DNA of 41,942 nt from Azoarcus sp. (lineage in GTDB: Bacteria; Pseudomonadota; Gammaproteobacteria; Burkholderiales; Rhodocyclaceae): positions 1 to 41,942 of the forward strand of contig JAIRMC010000056.1 of NCBI GenBank assembly GCA_031258965.1, in the 5' to 3' direction. Every line of letters starts with the position of its first letter. Position 1 is the first letter of the stretch. The notes below the pieces were generated by a model that was not told the origin of the DNA, did no database searches, and was given only the letters and a program-made list of their open reading frames with translations. Of this stretch, positions 28,077 to 38,301 are shown piece by piece. Position numbers and translations under genes: made by a program.

Positions 28077-29645
28077 TCAAGCCTCCTTTGAAATCATCGA
28101 TTCAGGACTCTCGGGGATATGCTTGTTCAGTGCGCCGTAAAAACGCGGCAGGAACTTTGCGTCGGCTCTGAGCGCACGGGCGGAATATCCCATGTCTTTC
28201 TGGATTTGTTTCCATGTAAAATGTGCGGCCTTGCGCAGAGTGACACGCCAAAGCGTTTCCGCCCGTTCGTTTTCACCTTGGCCAAGCAAGAGCAGAAGTT
28301 CGGGCAATGCGCGCTCGGCAAATGAAAAATAGCTGGCTTCAAAAGCGCTTTTTCCCAACAATCCGCGGGCGCGATTGCGAGTATCCTTGCGGGATGGTTC
28401 GGGCATGATCTCCGCCAACATCGAGACGGCCACACTCTTCAGAGCTTTGAACAGTTCCTCCGCCAATGCCATCAACTCTTGCAGATGCAAAGCTTTTTCG
28501 GAGTCAACCAGTAGCGCACTAGGCAAGGTGATTTGCTCGATACGCCAACGCAACAGCTTTGCCTGATAACTGGCCAGGCCAGCGACCAGCAAAGGCTGAT
28601 ATATTTCATCGAAGCTGCTTTCCTGATGCAGATTGATCGCATGATCCAATACGGCGGCATGTTGTCCTGTGCCCGAAGGATTGGGAACCATTGCGGGCAA
28701 ATCACGCCAAAATGCCCGTCCTTCGGTAAAACCGAGCCGCACCATACCCTTGCTGTCCACGCGAAAACTCGCCATGGGATCAGGAGCGTTCGCGTCTTCG
28801 CCCAGCGCCCAGCCTGCCGCGAAACGCAGCCAGCGAATTGCACCATTTCCTTCGCGCAGCAGCAATACCGCCCGACTTTGCCGGGTATAGCGATCATTGG
28901 GGCCGGTTGCCAACACCGAATCGCCGCGCAACTCCTGGATGGTCAAGGGTTCGCGCTCCCATGCGGGCAAATCGGGTTCCCTGTTTCCGGTAGGGGCAGG
29001 ATGCAGGCACAGGCACAAGGTTTGTGCCAAGGTTTTCCCCACGGGCAGAACTGCAGCGGTATTGACCAAAGCCCCCGCCCTGTCCGATCCCTTGAGCTTT
29101 TTCCCCGGAAAGAACCCACCGGGAACATATTGCATATAGCCCAGCATGGAACGAATAATTGCTGCTGGCTTCCATGCGCATGTCTGGAAAACTTCCTGGT
29201 TGAAAATAGAGGTTCCAAAGCATTGTTCGATTGAGATCGCGCTAAGCGGAAAAGTTTGCTGTGTCTCGTCGCACGTTGCCAGAGCCGCTACCTGCATGAA
29301 CGGATACTGCGGATGAAATAACCAGAACCGTTCGCGCCAGTATTCCAGATAGGCGCAAATCTTGCCCACCGGAAGCCCTTCCCGATACCATAGGGCGCGA
29401 TCACTATTCTCCCACGCGAGGTCTCGGCCCTTTGAATCGCGTTCAAATGCCCGAGCCATGGCACGGTGGACAATCGCCAGCAACAGTCGGTACTCTGCCA
29501 CCAGACTGGTCGGTGTGGTTTCCGCCAATGCGGTAATTTCACCACTGCGCCGGAAGGCCTCCAGCAATCCCAATTCCACGACGCGGCCATCGGCCAGGCG
29601 CACAGGCAACCAGGGTTCATCCAGCAGGCAAAAATCCTTACTCAT
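28077..29645 (-). CDS. cas8e: Type I-E Cascade large subunit Cas8e (CasA/Cse1)
   Basis: The protein is 522 residues from ATG 29645. The frame continues upstream to 29918 but that part overlaps cas3 and is not family-like. It begins 'FCLLDEPWLPVRLADG', the typical Cse1 opening, and contains 'WFHP/LFHPQYPFMQVA' near residue 108 and 'NRDRALW/YTRQSRAVLLLR'-type segments. The large subunit recognises the PAM and recruits Cas3. It starts 11 bases after cas3 and is followed by cse2 with a one-base gap. Confidence 0.94.
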   Translation of the reverse strand: MSKDFCLLDEPWLPVRLADGRVVELGLLEAFRRSGEITALAETTPTSLVAEYRLLLAIVHRAMARAFERDSKGRDLAWENSDRALWYREGLPVGKICAYLEYWRERFWLFHPQYPFMQVAALATCDETQQTFPLSAISIEQCFGTSIFNQEVFQTCAWKPAAIIRSMLGYMQYVPGGFFPGKKLKGSDRAGALVNTAAVLPVGKTLAQTLCLCLHPAPTGNREPDLPAWEREPLTIQELRGDSVLATGPNDRYTRQSRAVLLLREGNGAIRWLRFAAGWALGEDANAPDPMASFRVDSKGMVRLGFTEGRAFWRDLPAMVPNPSGTGQHAAVLDHAINLHQESSFDEIYQPLLVAGLASYQAKLLRWRIEQITLPSALLVDSEKALHLQELMALAEELFKALKSVAVSMLAEIMPEPSRKDTRNRARGLLGKSAFEASYFSFAERALPELLLLLGQGENERAETLWRVTLRKAAHFTWKQIQKDMGYSARALRADAKFLPRFYGALNKHIPESPESMISKEA

Positions 29646-29656
29646 CCGTTCTCCAT

Positions 29657-32314
29657 TTACGCGCCGCTTGCCGTTTCGTAAACCAGTCCAAGCGTCTGGT
29701 CCAGCCGTAGTACGAGACCGCTCATTTCGTAACGCCCATCCCGCAAAGGCAGGGGGTAGGCGTGTTTTAGCAAAGCTGATGCACGAAACGCTTCCGGCAT
29801 GTCTCGCGCCTGGGACTTGAAGTGCCCGACAACTTCTTTCCGGGATGTCTTGAGTTGCCGATTGTAGAGAATTTTGGCAAGCGCGTTGCTTACCATGACG
29901 TCTTTTCGAAATGGCCACGAACCATAGTCCGTTTCAAACGGAATCAAGGTGATCGACTCGCGACCCAGGCGGGTTTTGTTTTCCAGCCCAAGCCCTTCGC
30001 CTTCTTCGTGACCGCGCGGTTTGCCTGCATAGGCGTTTTGTGGTTCTGCGTCAAGGTCGATGGCGATGTTGGTGGCTTCCTGGCGTTCCTTTTTCACCTT
30101 GCCCCGGTACTCGCCATACGACTCGATTTCAATGAACTGGAAAGCGGTCTCGTCCAGCTCATCCGGCAATGGGGCGTCGACGTCATATACAGCCTGCACC
30201 AGCCGGTCGATGTCTTCCGGCAGATGCAACACGCATTCCTGACACAGCAAGGCCCAGGTTCGCCCAAGGATATAGGCGTCATAGACGAATCCCCAGGCTG
30301 TCTCCTTGAGTTCCGGCACACGCCCTGCTTGCAGGCCGGCTACATACAGGCATGCCTTGCCATGCACGGCGGGGCGTTTGCGCGCATGCCGATGCAAACG
30401 GCCCGCGCGTTGCAGCAGTAAATCAATAGGGGCAAGGTCGCTCAGCATGAAATCGAAATCGAGATCGAGCGATTGCTCGACGACTTGCGTTGCCACCAAT
30501 AGCGCGCGCTCGGGTCGTGCGCCATCCGCGCCAAAAGCGTTCAATACCCGCCGCTCGTGTTCGGCGCGTTCATCGGCAGGAAAACGCGCATGGAACAGCA
30601 ACAGATTTTCCGCTTCGCCCAAGCGCTCCCGCAGCATGAGGTATAGCTTTTGCGCCCGGTCGACGGTGTTGACGATTACCGCGCCGCAACCGCCGTCCGT
30701 CAGCAATTCGATGGCTTTGTCGGCCATGCTTTCCAGACTTTCATCCAACCCCGTCAAGTGGATGTCAGCCAATGGACGGGCCTCGAAATGCTCGCCCCGC
30801 ACGCTCGTGTTATCCGCCAGCATCAGCCGCGGATACGGCAGTTCCGGTATGTTTCCTCTCTTCACGCCCCAGGCCGCCAGCAACTCGTCGCGCCGTGCCC
30901 GTGGCAGGGTGGCGCTCATCAACACGACCGAGCAGCCCAAGGCTTTCAGCCAGCGCAACAGCATGGCGATCAGCCCGGAAGTGTAAGTGTCGTAAGCATG
31001 GATCTCATCAAGCACAACTACCCGGTTGCCCAAGCCCCACAGGCGGACAAAATGGTGTTTGACGTTCAGCACTGCCAGCAGCGCCTGATCTACCGTGCCT
31101 ACGCCATAAGACGACAGGAGCGGTCGGCGGCGTTGCGAAAACCAGGCGGACGCCGAAACGTTTTCCGATTCGGATTCCCCAATGCCGCTAAAACAGGGGA
31201 TATCCTCCTTCATCATTGCGCCGCCATGGATCAATTGCACATTTGCCTGGCCCATCCCAAAATTTTCTAAAAAGCACAAGGCACGCTTGAACATCGCGTT
31301 ACTGGTCGCCTGTGTCGGCAAGGCCACGTACAAACCGCGATGCCCATTTATCGCTTGCATCCGCAAATGCGCAAGAAAGGCAAGCTCCGTCTTGCCCTCG
31401 CCCATCGGCGCTTCCACCAAAAGAAGTACAGGACCCTGAATGTTTTGCAACAGTCGATTGCCCGCTACTTGCAAGGGGCGCGCTGCCAGCCCTTTACACC
31501 CAGCAATGCGCGAGATCAGCGCATCCACATTCATTTCAGCAAGCTGCGTACCCAGCGGTCCGGAAGATTTCCAGCCAATCGCGTTCAAGGCGGTTTTCGC
31601 CAAGCAACGGGCGTTGGCGTAATAGTCGGACAAAGCATCCATCCCGCGTGTACCCAGCGGGAACCATTCGGGATTGGACGCGATCCAGTCAGCGGCACTG
31701 GTCAATCCCGCCAGCCAATTGACGATAGGCAGGCTCAACTCTTCTTTTGCGGGTTTACCATGCGGCGCGAGTGCTTGCCAGTACACCGTCAATAACGTTT
31801 GCCGCGCTTTGAGCCATTCCTTCGGCTCGTTTTTGGGTTTGCTGCCATTGACCTCGGCACTCGAGAACGGATAGCCATGATGCGCGCTTACCGCCTGCAC
31901 GATGTGGCGCAGCCAGTCCACCTCCGCGATTTCCATCCGATGCAAGCTTGACCCCAATAGCGCTGCTGTCGCCAAATCATGCCTATCCATGCGGCAGGCC
32001 GAAAGATTGAAGGTCAAGTCCACGGCTTCATCCACCGCTTTTCCCTCCGGCCATTTGGCCTGAAATCCGGGAATCGCCTTGCCAAAATCATGCAGCCCGG
32101 CCAAAGCCGCCACCCAGCGCACAACATGTTCCGATGGCAAACCAAAATGCTTGCTCGCCCAGTGTTTTGTGGATTCCGGTTCGATCTCCAGAAGGCACTC
32201 CACCACGGCGGCAACGTCCAGCCAGTGGGCGAGCAGCGGATGACCCTGCGCAGCGTCACTTTTTGCCCAGATGGCAACCGCAGGGGCGAAAAGGGATGAA
32301 AATGTATTTTTCAT
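29657..32314 (-). CDS. cas3: Type I-E helicase-nuclease Cas3
   Basis: The protein is 885 residues from ATG 32314; an ATG at 32368 would add 18 residues and cannot be excluded. The N-terminal HD nuclease has 'LAGLHDFGKAIPGFQ' (about 72-86), 'DRHDLATAAL' and 'VSAHHGYP'. The superfamily 2 helicase follows: Walker A in 'EAPMGEGKTELAF', 'VVVLDEIHAYD' as motif II, 'VLMSATLPR' as motif III and 'QRAGRLHRH' as motif VI. Both activities look intact, so the system can degrade targets. cas3 leads the minus-strand operon and is divergent from cas1 across about 84 AT-rich bases. Confidence 0.95.
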   Translation of the reverse strand: MKNTFSSLFAPAVAIWAKSDAAQGHPLLAHWLDVAAVVECLLEIEPESTKHWASKHFGLPSEHVVRWVAALAGLHDFGKAIPGFQAKWPEGKAVDEAVDLTFNLSACRMDRHDLATAALLGSSLHRMEIAEVDWLRHIVQAVSAHHGYPFSSAEVNGSKPKNEPKEWLKARQTLLTVYWQALAPHGKPAKEELSLPIVNWLAGLTSAADWIASNPEWFPLGTRGMDALSDYYANARCLAKTALNAIGWKSSGPLGTQLAEMNVDALISRIAGCKGLAARPLQVAGNRLLQNIQGPVLLLVEAPMGEGKTELAFLAHLRMQAINGHRGLYVALPTQATSNAMFKRALCFLENFGMGQANVQLIHGGAMMKEDIPCFSGIGESESENVSASAWFSQRRRPLLSSYGVGTVDQALLAVLNVKHHFVRLWGLGNRVVVLDEIHAYDTYTSGLIAMLLRWLKALGCSVVLMSATLPRARRDELLAAWGVKRGNIPELPYPRLMLADNTSVRGEHFEARPLADIHLTGLDESLESMADKAIELLTDGGCGAVIVNTVDRAQKLYLMLRERLGEAENLLLFHARFPADERAEHERRVLNAFGADGARPERALLVATQVVEQSLDLDFDFMLSDLAPIDLLLQRAGRLHRHARKRPAVHGKACLYVAGLQAGRVPELKETAWGFVYDAYILGRTWALLCQECVLHLPEDIDRLVQAVYDVDAPLPDELDETAFQFIEIESYGEYRGKVKKERQEATNIAIDLDAEPQNAYAGKPRGHEEGEGLGLENKTRLGRESITLIPFETDYGSWPFRKDVMVSNALAKILYNRQLKTSRKEVVGHFKSQARDMPEAFRASALLKHAYPLPLRDGRYEMSGLVLRLDQTLGLVYETASGA

Positions 32315-32398
32315 GCAGACTAAAGTTTCTTTCGGTCTGTGGATGTTGTATTCCTGATATGATTCCATAAATTTTCAACAGATTGGATTGCTGAAAAT
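32315..32398. promoter_or_regulatory. Divergent control region between cas3 and cas1
   Basis: About 84 AT-rich bases lie between the divergent starts of cas3 and cas1. This must hold promoters for both the interference and the adaptation genes. I could not define -35/-10 boxes with confidence. Confidence 0.5.
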
Positions 32399-33602
<1,204 letters not shown>

Positions 33603-33687
33603 CAATTTGATCCGTTTAGCATCATTTTTTATTGGTAGAATTTCCGCACCCAAAGTTCTCATTTCTTTTCATTGAGATAGAGGAAGT
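33603..33687 (+). promoter_or_regulatory. CRISPR leader
   Basis: Eighty-five AT-rich bases separate the cas2 stop from the first repeat. The intact repeats start here and the degenerate repeat is at the far end, so this is the leader side. It would hold the crRNA promoter and a possible IHF site; neither is certain by eye. It is short for an I-E leader, so part may lie in cas2. Confidence 0.75.
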
Positions 33688-35303
33688 GCGTTCCCCGCGT
33701 GAGCGGGGATGATCCGCACGAAATGCCGGCACTGCTCCACCTCCGCGCGCGTTCCCCGCGTGAGCGGGGATGATCCGACCCCAGAGACATCTATGAGATG
33801 GTCGCTAATGCGTTCCCCGCGTGAGCGGGGATGATCCGACCGGCGAACCGGCAATATGGCGGTCGTTTTGGCGTTCCCCGCGTGAGCGGGGATGATCCGG
33901 GCCATAGGCTGCCCGCCGTGGTAGAGGTTGTGCGTTCCCCGCGTGAGCGGGGATGATCCTCACTCATGATCGGTCTCCGTGGTTTTTCCCTTGCGTTCCC
34001 CGCGTGAGCGGGGATGATCCGACGGCAGTTTCGGCCAGGGGCGGACAAAAAACGCGTTCCCCGCGTGAGCGGGGATGATCCGCCGTTTGGCGATTTTTTG
34101 AGCGAATTGCCTGTGCGTTCCCCGCGTGAGCGGGGATGATCCTCTACCGCGCCTGGGCTTTCCTGACAGGGCGCAGCGTTCCCCGCGTGAGCGGGGATGA
34201 TCCGGGGTACTGCTCACTGCGGATGATCCCTGGAACGCGTTCCCCGCGTGAGCGGGGATGATCCGCGAACATCCCGACAGGTCGTCAGTACGACGGCGCG
34301 TTCCCCGCGTGAGCGGGGATGATCCGTAAACACGCCCTTTGTTTCCGTCACGGAGTAGGCGTTCCCCGCGTGAGCGGGGATGATCCGAATTGGTACATCA
34401 TCTCCTGTGTGATGTTGTGGCGTTCCCCGCGTGAGCGGGGATGATCCGTGACCGGAAGCGTCAAGATTTCCTTCGAGATCGCGTTCCCCGCGTGAGCGGG
34501 GATGATCCGTCGGGAACAGACGTCGTTAGACGAAACCACGGGGCGTTCCCCGCGTGAGCGGGGATGATCCGGCAGAGAGTAGTGACCCGCCAGACGCTTG
34601 TCAGCGTTCCCCGCGTGAGCGGGGATGATCCGACCGGAAGGGCATCCGGCGCGGGGCTGAACGGGCGTTCCCCGCGTGAGCGGGGATGATCCGTGCTGCT
34701 TCCGGCTTCGACAGGCGTCGAGACAGCGTTCCCCGCGTGAGCGGGGATGATCCGTCCTGAGTAATCGTAATGTCGATTCGGCCCGAGCGTTCCCCGCGTG
34801 AGCGGGGATGATCCGGCGGTCAACCGTGTGTGGGCAGCAGCGGGGAAGCGTTCCCCGCGTGAGCGGGGATGATCCGCCTTTCGACGGCGGGCAGCATCAG
34901 ATCGCCCCGCGTTCCCCGCGTGAGCGGGGATGATCCGCGCGCGCTTGCTTGAGGCGACCCAACGCAGCGGCGTTCCCCGCGTGAGCGGGGATGATCCGAG
35001 CATCACCCGCGCGCAGAAGCACACGCTCGCGCGTTCCCCGCGTGAGCGGGGATGATCCTGCTCCTTTCGCTGTTCGATGGTCTGACGAAACGCGTTCCCC
35101 GCGTGAGCGGGGATGATCCGCTGGCGCTGATGCGCTCGTTTTCGTCCCATGTGCGTTCCCCGCGTGAGCGGGGATGATCCCGCATCTGTGTGGACATCTC
35201 CATGCCCTCCCAGGCGTTCCCCGCGTGAGCGGGGATGATCCGAAATCTAATGCGGTCATGGATGCTGTACGTATGCGTTCCCATCGTGAGCGGGATACAC
35301 TCC
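33688..35303 (+). CRISPR. Type I-E CRISPR array, 27 repeats and 26 spacers
   Basis: Twenty-six repeats appear identical over 28 bases, each starting GCGTTCCCCGCGTGAGCGGG and ending GATGATCC, at a regular period of 61 bases from 33688 (33749, 33810 and so on to 35214). One interval (34481 to 34543) is 62 bases. A last degenerate repeat is at 35275-35303. Base 29 is G after 22 of the 26 intact repeats and T or C after the other four, as expected if it derives from the PAM side of each protospacer. The repeat forms a CCCCGC/GCGGGG hairpin for Cas6e. Transcription is expected on the plus strand, from the cas2 side. Confidence 0.98.
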
Positions 35304-35387
35304 TAGCCCTCTTTCTTATCATATGATGAGCAAAAAGGCTGGCAGGATGAAAGCATAACCGAAAGTTGCGCGGCAGCGCCCGTCGGC

Positions 35388-36342
35388 GCTGGAATTGCGG
35401 AGATGTTGGGCAATGTCTCGGAAGCGTGCCGTCGGCGGGGGATGTCGCGCCCGCAGTTCTATGAGTACAAGCGGCGCTTCCAGACGCATGGGCTGGAAGG
35501 TTTGAAGGACTTGCCGCCTATTCCGAAAAGCCACGCCGCCGGAGTTGGTCGAGCGCGTGCTGGCCCTGGCGCTAACGCACCCGTCTTATGGGTGCAATCG
35601 GCTTGAGGCGCTGCTGATGGCCGAAGGCAGGCGGCTGTCGAACGTCACCATCCAGAAGATTCTGATCGAGCACCAGATGGGTTCGCGCCATGAACGCTGG
35701 CTGGCACTGGAGCAGAAAAACGCGGCGCGAAGCATCGAACTCAACGCCGAGCAGATCGCCTTCATCGAGAAGAGCAATCCGTGCTTTCGGGAGCGGCATG
35801 TCAAATCGAGCCGCCCCCAGGCGAGTTGCTCCCGCAAAACACCTTCTTTGTGGGCGTCTTCAAAGGGGCCGGCAAAGTCTACATGCATACGGTGATCGAC
35901 ACTTTCCCAGCTACAGCTTTGACTTTCTGCACATCTCCAAGCAGCCGGAGACCGCTGTGGCTGTGTTGCACAACGACGTGTTACCGTTCTACAAGCCCAC
36001 AAACTGCCCATCAGTTCGATCCTAACCGACAACGAGCGGTTGTTCTGCGGTACGGAAAATTATCCTTTCGCGCTTTATCCGGCGTTCAACGACATCGAGC
36101 ATCGCCGCACCAAAGTCCGCCATCCGCAGCCCCATGGCTTCGTCGAGCGTTTCCACCGCACCGTGCTCGACGAGTTCTACCGCGTTGTGTTGCGCCCAGA
36201 AGGTCTATGCCACGGTTCAGGCGCTTCAGGACGACCTCGATGCCTGGCTCATGCACTATTGCAGGTGGACGGGACGGCGAAGAGGGACGGTCTGCTCCTG
36301 GAGATCGGCCCCGCCCTCCAACAGGCCGCCGTCTTTACGTGA
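35388..36342 (+). pseudogene. rve-type (IS481-like) transposase, multiply frameshifted
   Basis: One transposase is spread over several frames. A helix-turn-helix reading 'NVSEACRRRGMSRPQFYEY' (35406-35465) is followed by 'LALALTHPSYGCNRLEALL' (35560-35620) and then 'FIEKSNPCFRERHV'. In another frame comes 'GELLPQNTFFVGVFKGAGKV' (35822-35880) with the first Asp in 'VIDT', in a third frame 'FDFLHISKQPETAVAVLHND', and finally 'NDIEHRRTKVRHPQPHGFVE' (36088-36150) with the last Glu. At least four frameshifts make it inactive. It begins within about 85 bases of the degenerate end of the CRISPR array and marks the other edge of the island. Confidence 0.82.
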
Positions 36343-36371
36343 CACGAAACGCCCTGAAACCGCCCGAAACC

Positions 36372-37238
36372 TCACTCGATATTCTGCACCTGTTCCCGTA
36401 TCTGCTCGATTTGCACTTTCAATTCCATGGCGATGCCAGTGATGTCGGCGGCAGGGGATTTCGAGGCAAGGGTGTTGGCTTCGCGGTTGAGTTCCTGCAT
36501 CAGGAAGTCGAGCCGCTTGCCTGCCGCGCCGTTGGCGGAAAGGATGCGTTCGACTTCGTCGAGATGGGTCGACAGCCGCGACAGTTCTTCGGCAACGTCA
36601 ATGCGGGAAGCGTAGAGAACGGCTTCCTGCGCGATGCGCTCTTCGTCGGCGCTGGCAAGCACTTCGCGCAGGCGTCTGACGAGGCGGGCGCGGTATTCCT
36701 CCACGATGGCGGGCATCCGGGGCGTGGCGATGGCGACCAGTTCGCGCATCCGGGCAATTCTTTCCCGGATCATGGCCGCCAGTTTTTCGCCTTCACGCTG
36801 GCGGGTGGCGACCAAGTCGTCAAGCGCGGCTTCGGCAAGTTCGATGATGGCGGCTTGCAGTTGCGCGGCGTCCGGGCTTTCGTCGACGAGCATCCCCGGC
36901 CAGCGCAGCAAATCGGCGGCGGCCAGCGGACGGGCGGCGGGAAATTGCGCCAACACCTGGGATTCGGCGGCGGACAGGCGGGCAAGCAGGGCGGTGTTGA
37001 GCGTCAGGGCGCGCGGCGCGGTATCGAGCGTTTGCAGATTGAGGCGGCATTCAATCTTGCCGCGCACGAGCCGGGCGCCGATCAGCTCGCGCAATGCCGG
37101 TTCGACAATGCGCAATTCATCGGCAATGCGAAAGCTCAGGTCGAGATAGCGGGCGTTAACGCTGCGCAGCTCGAAATGAAGGCCGATGCCGTTGGATTCG
37201 CGGCTTTGCATGGCAAAGCCGGTCATGCTGTAAATCAT
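36372..37238 (-). CDS. yicC: YicC/YloC family endoribonuclease
   Basis: The protein has 288 residues. It begins 'MIYSMTGFA', the family hallmark, with 'ELRSVNARYLDLSFRI' following, and ends 'MELKVQIEQIREQVQNIE', the conserved YicC C-terminus. 'DFLMQELNREANTLASKS' is the DUF1732 motif. YicC proteins are metal-dependent endoribonucleases that influence sRNA turnover and stationary-phase fitness. gmk, rpoZ and spoT commonly lie downstream of yicC in proteobacteria; here the dead transposase and CRISPR array occupy that place. Confidence 0.93.
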   Translation of the reverse strand: MIYSMTGFAMQSRESNGIGLHFELRSVNARYLDLSFRIADELRIVEPALRELIGARLVRGKIECRLNLQTLDTAPRALTLNTALLARLSAAESQVLAQFPAARPLAAADLLRWPGMLVDESPDAAQLQAAIIELAEAALDDLVATRQREGEKLAAMIRERIARMRELVAIATPRMPAIVEEYRARLVRRLREVLASADEERIAQEAVLYASRIDVAEELSRLSTHLDEVERILSANGAAGKRLDFLMQELNREANTLASKSPAADITGIAMELKVQIEQIREQVQNIE

Positions 37239-37333
37239 GGGGATGTCTCAAAAGTTCCGGCAAGAGGCGATGATCGGCTAAACTTGCGGCTTTCATTCCA
37301 ATGCCTGCAAAGGAAGGCCGATCTTAGCGCCTC

Positions 37334-38290
37334 ATGCCGTCTCAAGCAAATTGCGCACTGCCCGCCGGTTTTCAGCTCGACCGGTACCGGATCGAGCGGC
37401 AACTCTCGCTCGGCGGTTTCTCTATCGTTTATCTCGCTTACGATACCGATGGAACGCCCGTGGCAATCAAAGAATATTTGCCCAATTCGCTCGCCCTGCG
37501 AAAGACGGGCGAAATCGAACCGCAGGTGCCGAACGACAATCTGCCCGCTTTCCGGTATGGCATGAAGTGCTTCTTCGAGGAAGGCCGGGCGCTTGCCCGC
37601 CTGCTGCATCCGAACGTAGTCAGGGTGCTCAATTTTTTCCGCGCCAACAACACGGTGTACATGGTGATGCAGTTCGAGCGCGGACGTACCCTGCACGACT
37701 ACATCCAGCGCCACCGCGGCCAGGTTTCGGAGCGGTTCATCCGCAACGTTTTCATCCGCATGCTCAATGGGCTGCGCGAGGTGCATGCCCACAAGCTGCT
37801 GCATCTCGACATCAAGCCATCGAACATTTATCTGCGCGCCGACGGCAACCCTGTGCTGCTCGATTTCGGGGCCGCACGGCAAACGCTGGCGCAGGAACAG
37901 CCGATGCTCAAGCCGATGTACACCCCCGGCTTCGCCTCGCCCGAACACTATGCCAACCGCGAACGGCTCGGGCCGTGGAGCGATATCTACAGCGTGGGCG
38001 CGAGCATACACGCCTGCATCGCCGGATCGGCCCCGCCGAGATCGGACGAGCGGGTGAAGAAGGATATGCTCACGCCTTTGGGCGATATTTATTCCGGGAA
38101 ATACTCCCTGCAACTGCTCGATCTTGTCGATTGGTGTTTGCAGCTCGATCCCCTGCAACGCCCGCAGAGCGTCTACACCCTGCAAAAAGAACTCGGGCAG
38201 ACTCCCCCGGCAGCGGCTCCCGCGCCAACTTCAACCAACCGGCTTGGCAGCTTTTTGTCGAAGCTGCGGTCGTCGGTCGGCAAAGGCTGA
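37334..38290 (+). CDS. Soluble bacterial serine/threonine protein kinase
   Basis: This 318-residue protein has no transmembrane segment. A glycine-rich loop 'LSLGGFSIVYLAYD' (about 25-37) precedes catalytic Lys46 in 'VAIKEYLP'. The catalytic loop reads 'HLDIKPSNIYL' (157-167), with HLD in place of HRD. 'DFGAAR' begins at Asp177, and 'TPGFASPEHY' stands in for the APE motif. All key residues for activity are present. A PP2C phosphatase gene follows 11 bases later, so the two form a reversible phosphorylation pair. Such pairs lie beside rph and yicC in several betaproteobacteria as far as I recall. The substrates are unknown. Confidence 0.9.
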   Translation: MPSQANCALPAGFQLDRYRIERQLSLGGFSIVYLAYDTDGTPVAIKEYLPNSLALRKTGEIEPQVPNDNLPAFRYGMKCFFEEGRALARLLHPNVVRVLNFFRANNTVYMVMQFERGRTLHDYIQRHRGQVSERFIRNVFIRMLNGLREVHAHKLLHLDIKPSNIYLRADGNPVLLDFGAARQTLAQEQPMLKPMYTPGFASPEHYANRERLGPWSDIYSVGASIHACIAGSAPPRSDERVKKDMLTPLGDIYSGKYSLQLLDLVDWCLQLDPLQRPQSVYTLQKELGQTPPAAAPAPTSTNRLGSFLSKLRSSVGKG

Positions 38291-38301
38291 GAGGATTCGC
38301 C

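Noticed and set aside
29645-29918. N-terminal extension of cas8e into cas3
   Set aside because: It overlaps the cas3 C-terminus in another frame. The Cse1 family start 'MSKDFCLLDEPWLP' is at 29645.
33669-35322. Several minus-strand frames reading repeated 'GSSPLTRGT / RIIPAHAGNA / DHPRSRGER' motifs
   Set aside because: These are translations of the CRISPR repeats in different frames. They are a known annotation artefact, not proteins.
37351-38301. Upstream extension of the phosphatase reading frame
   Set aside because: It overlaps the kinase gene in another frame. The GTG at 38302 has a ribosome site and starts the family homology.
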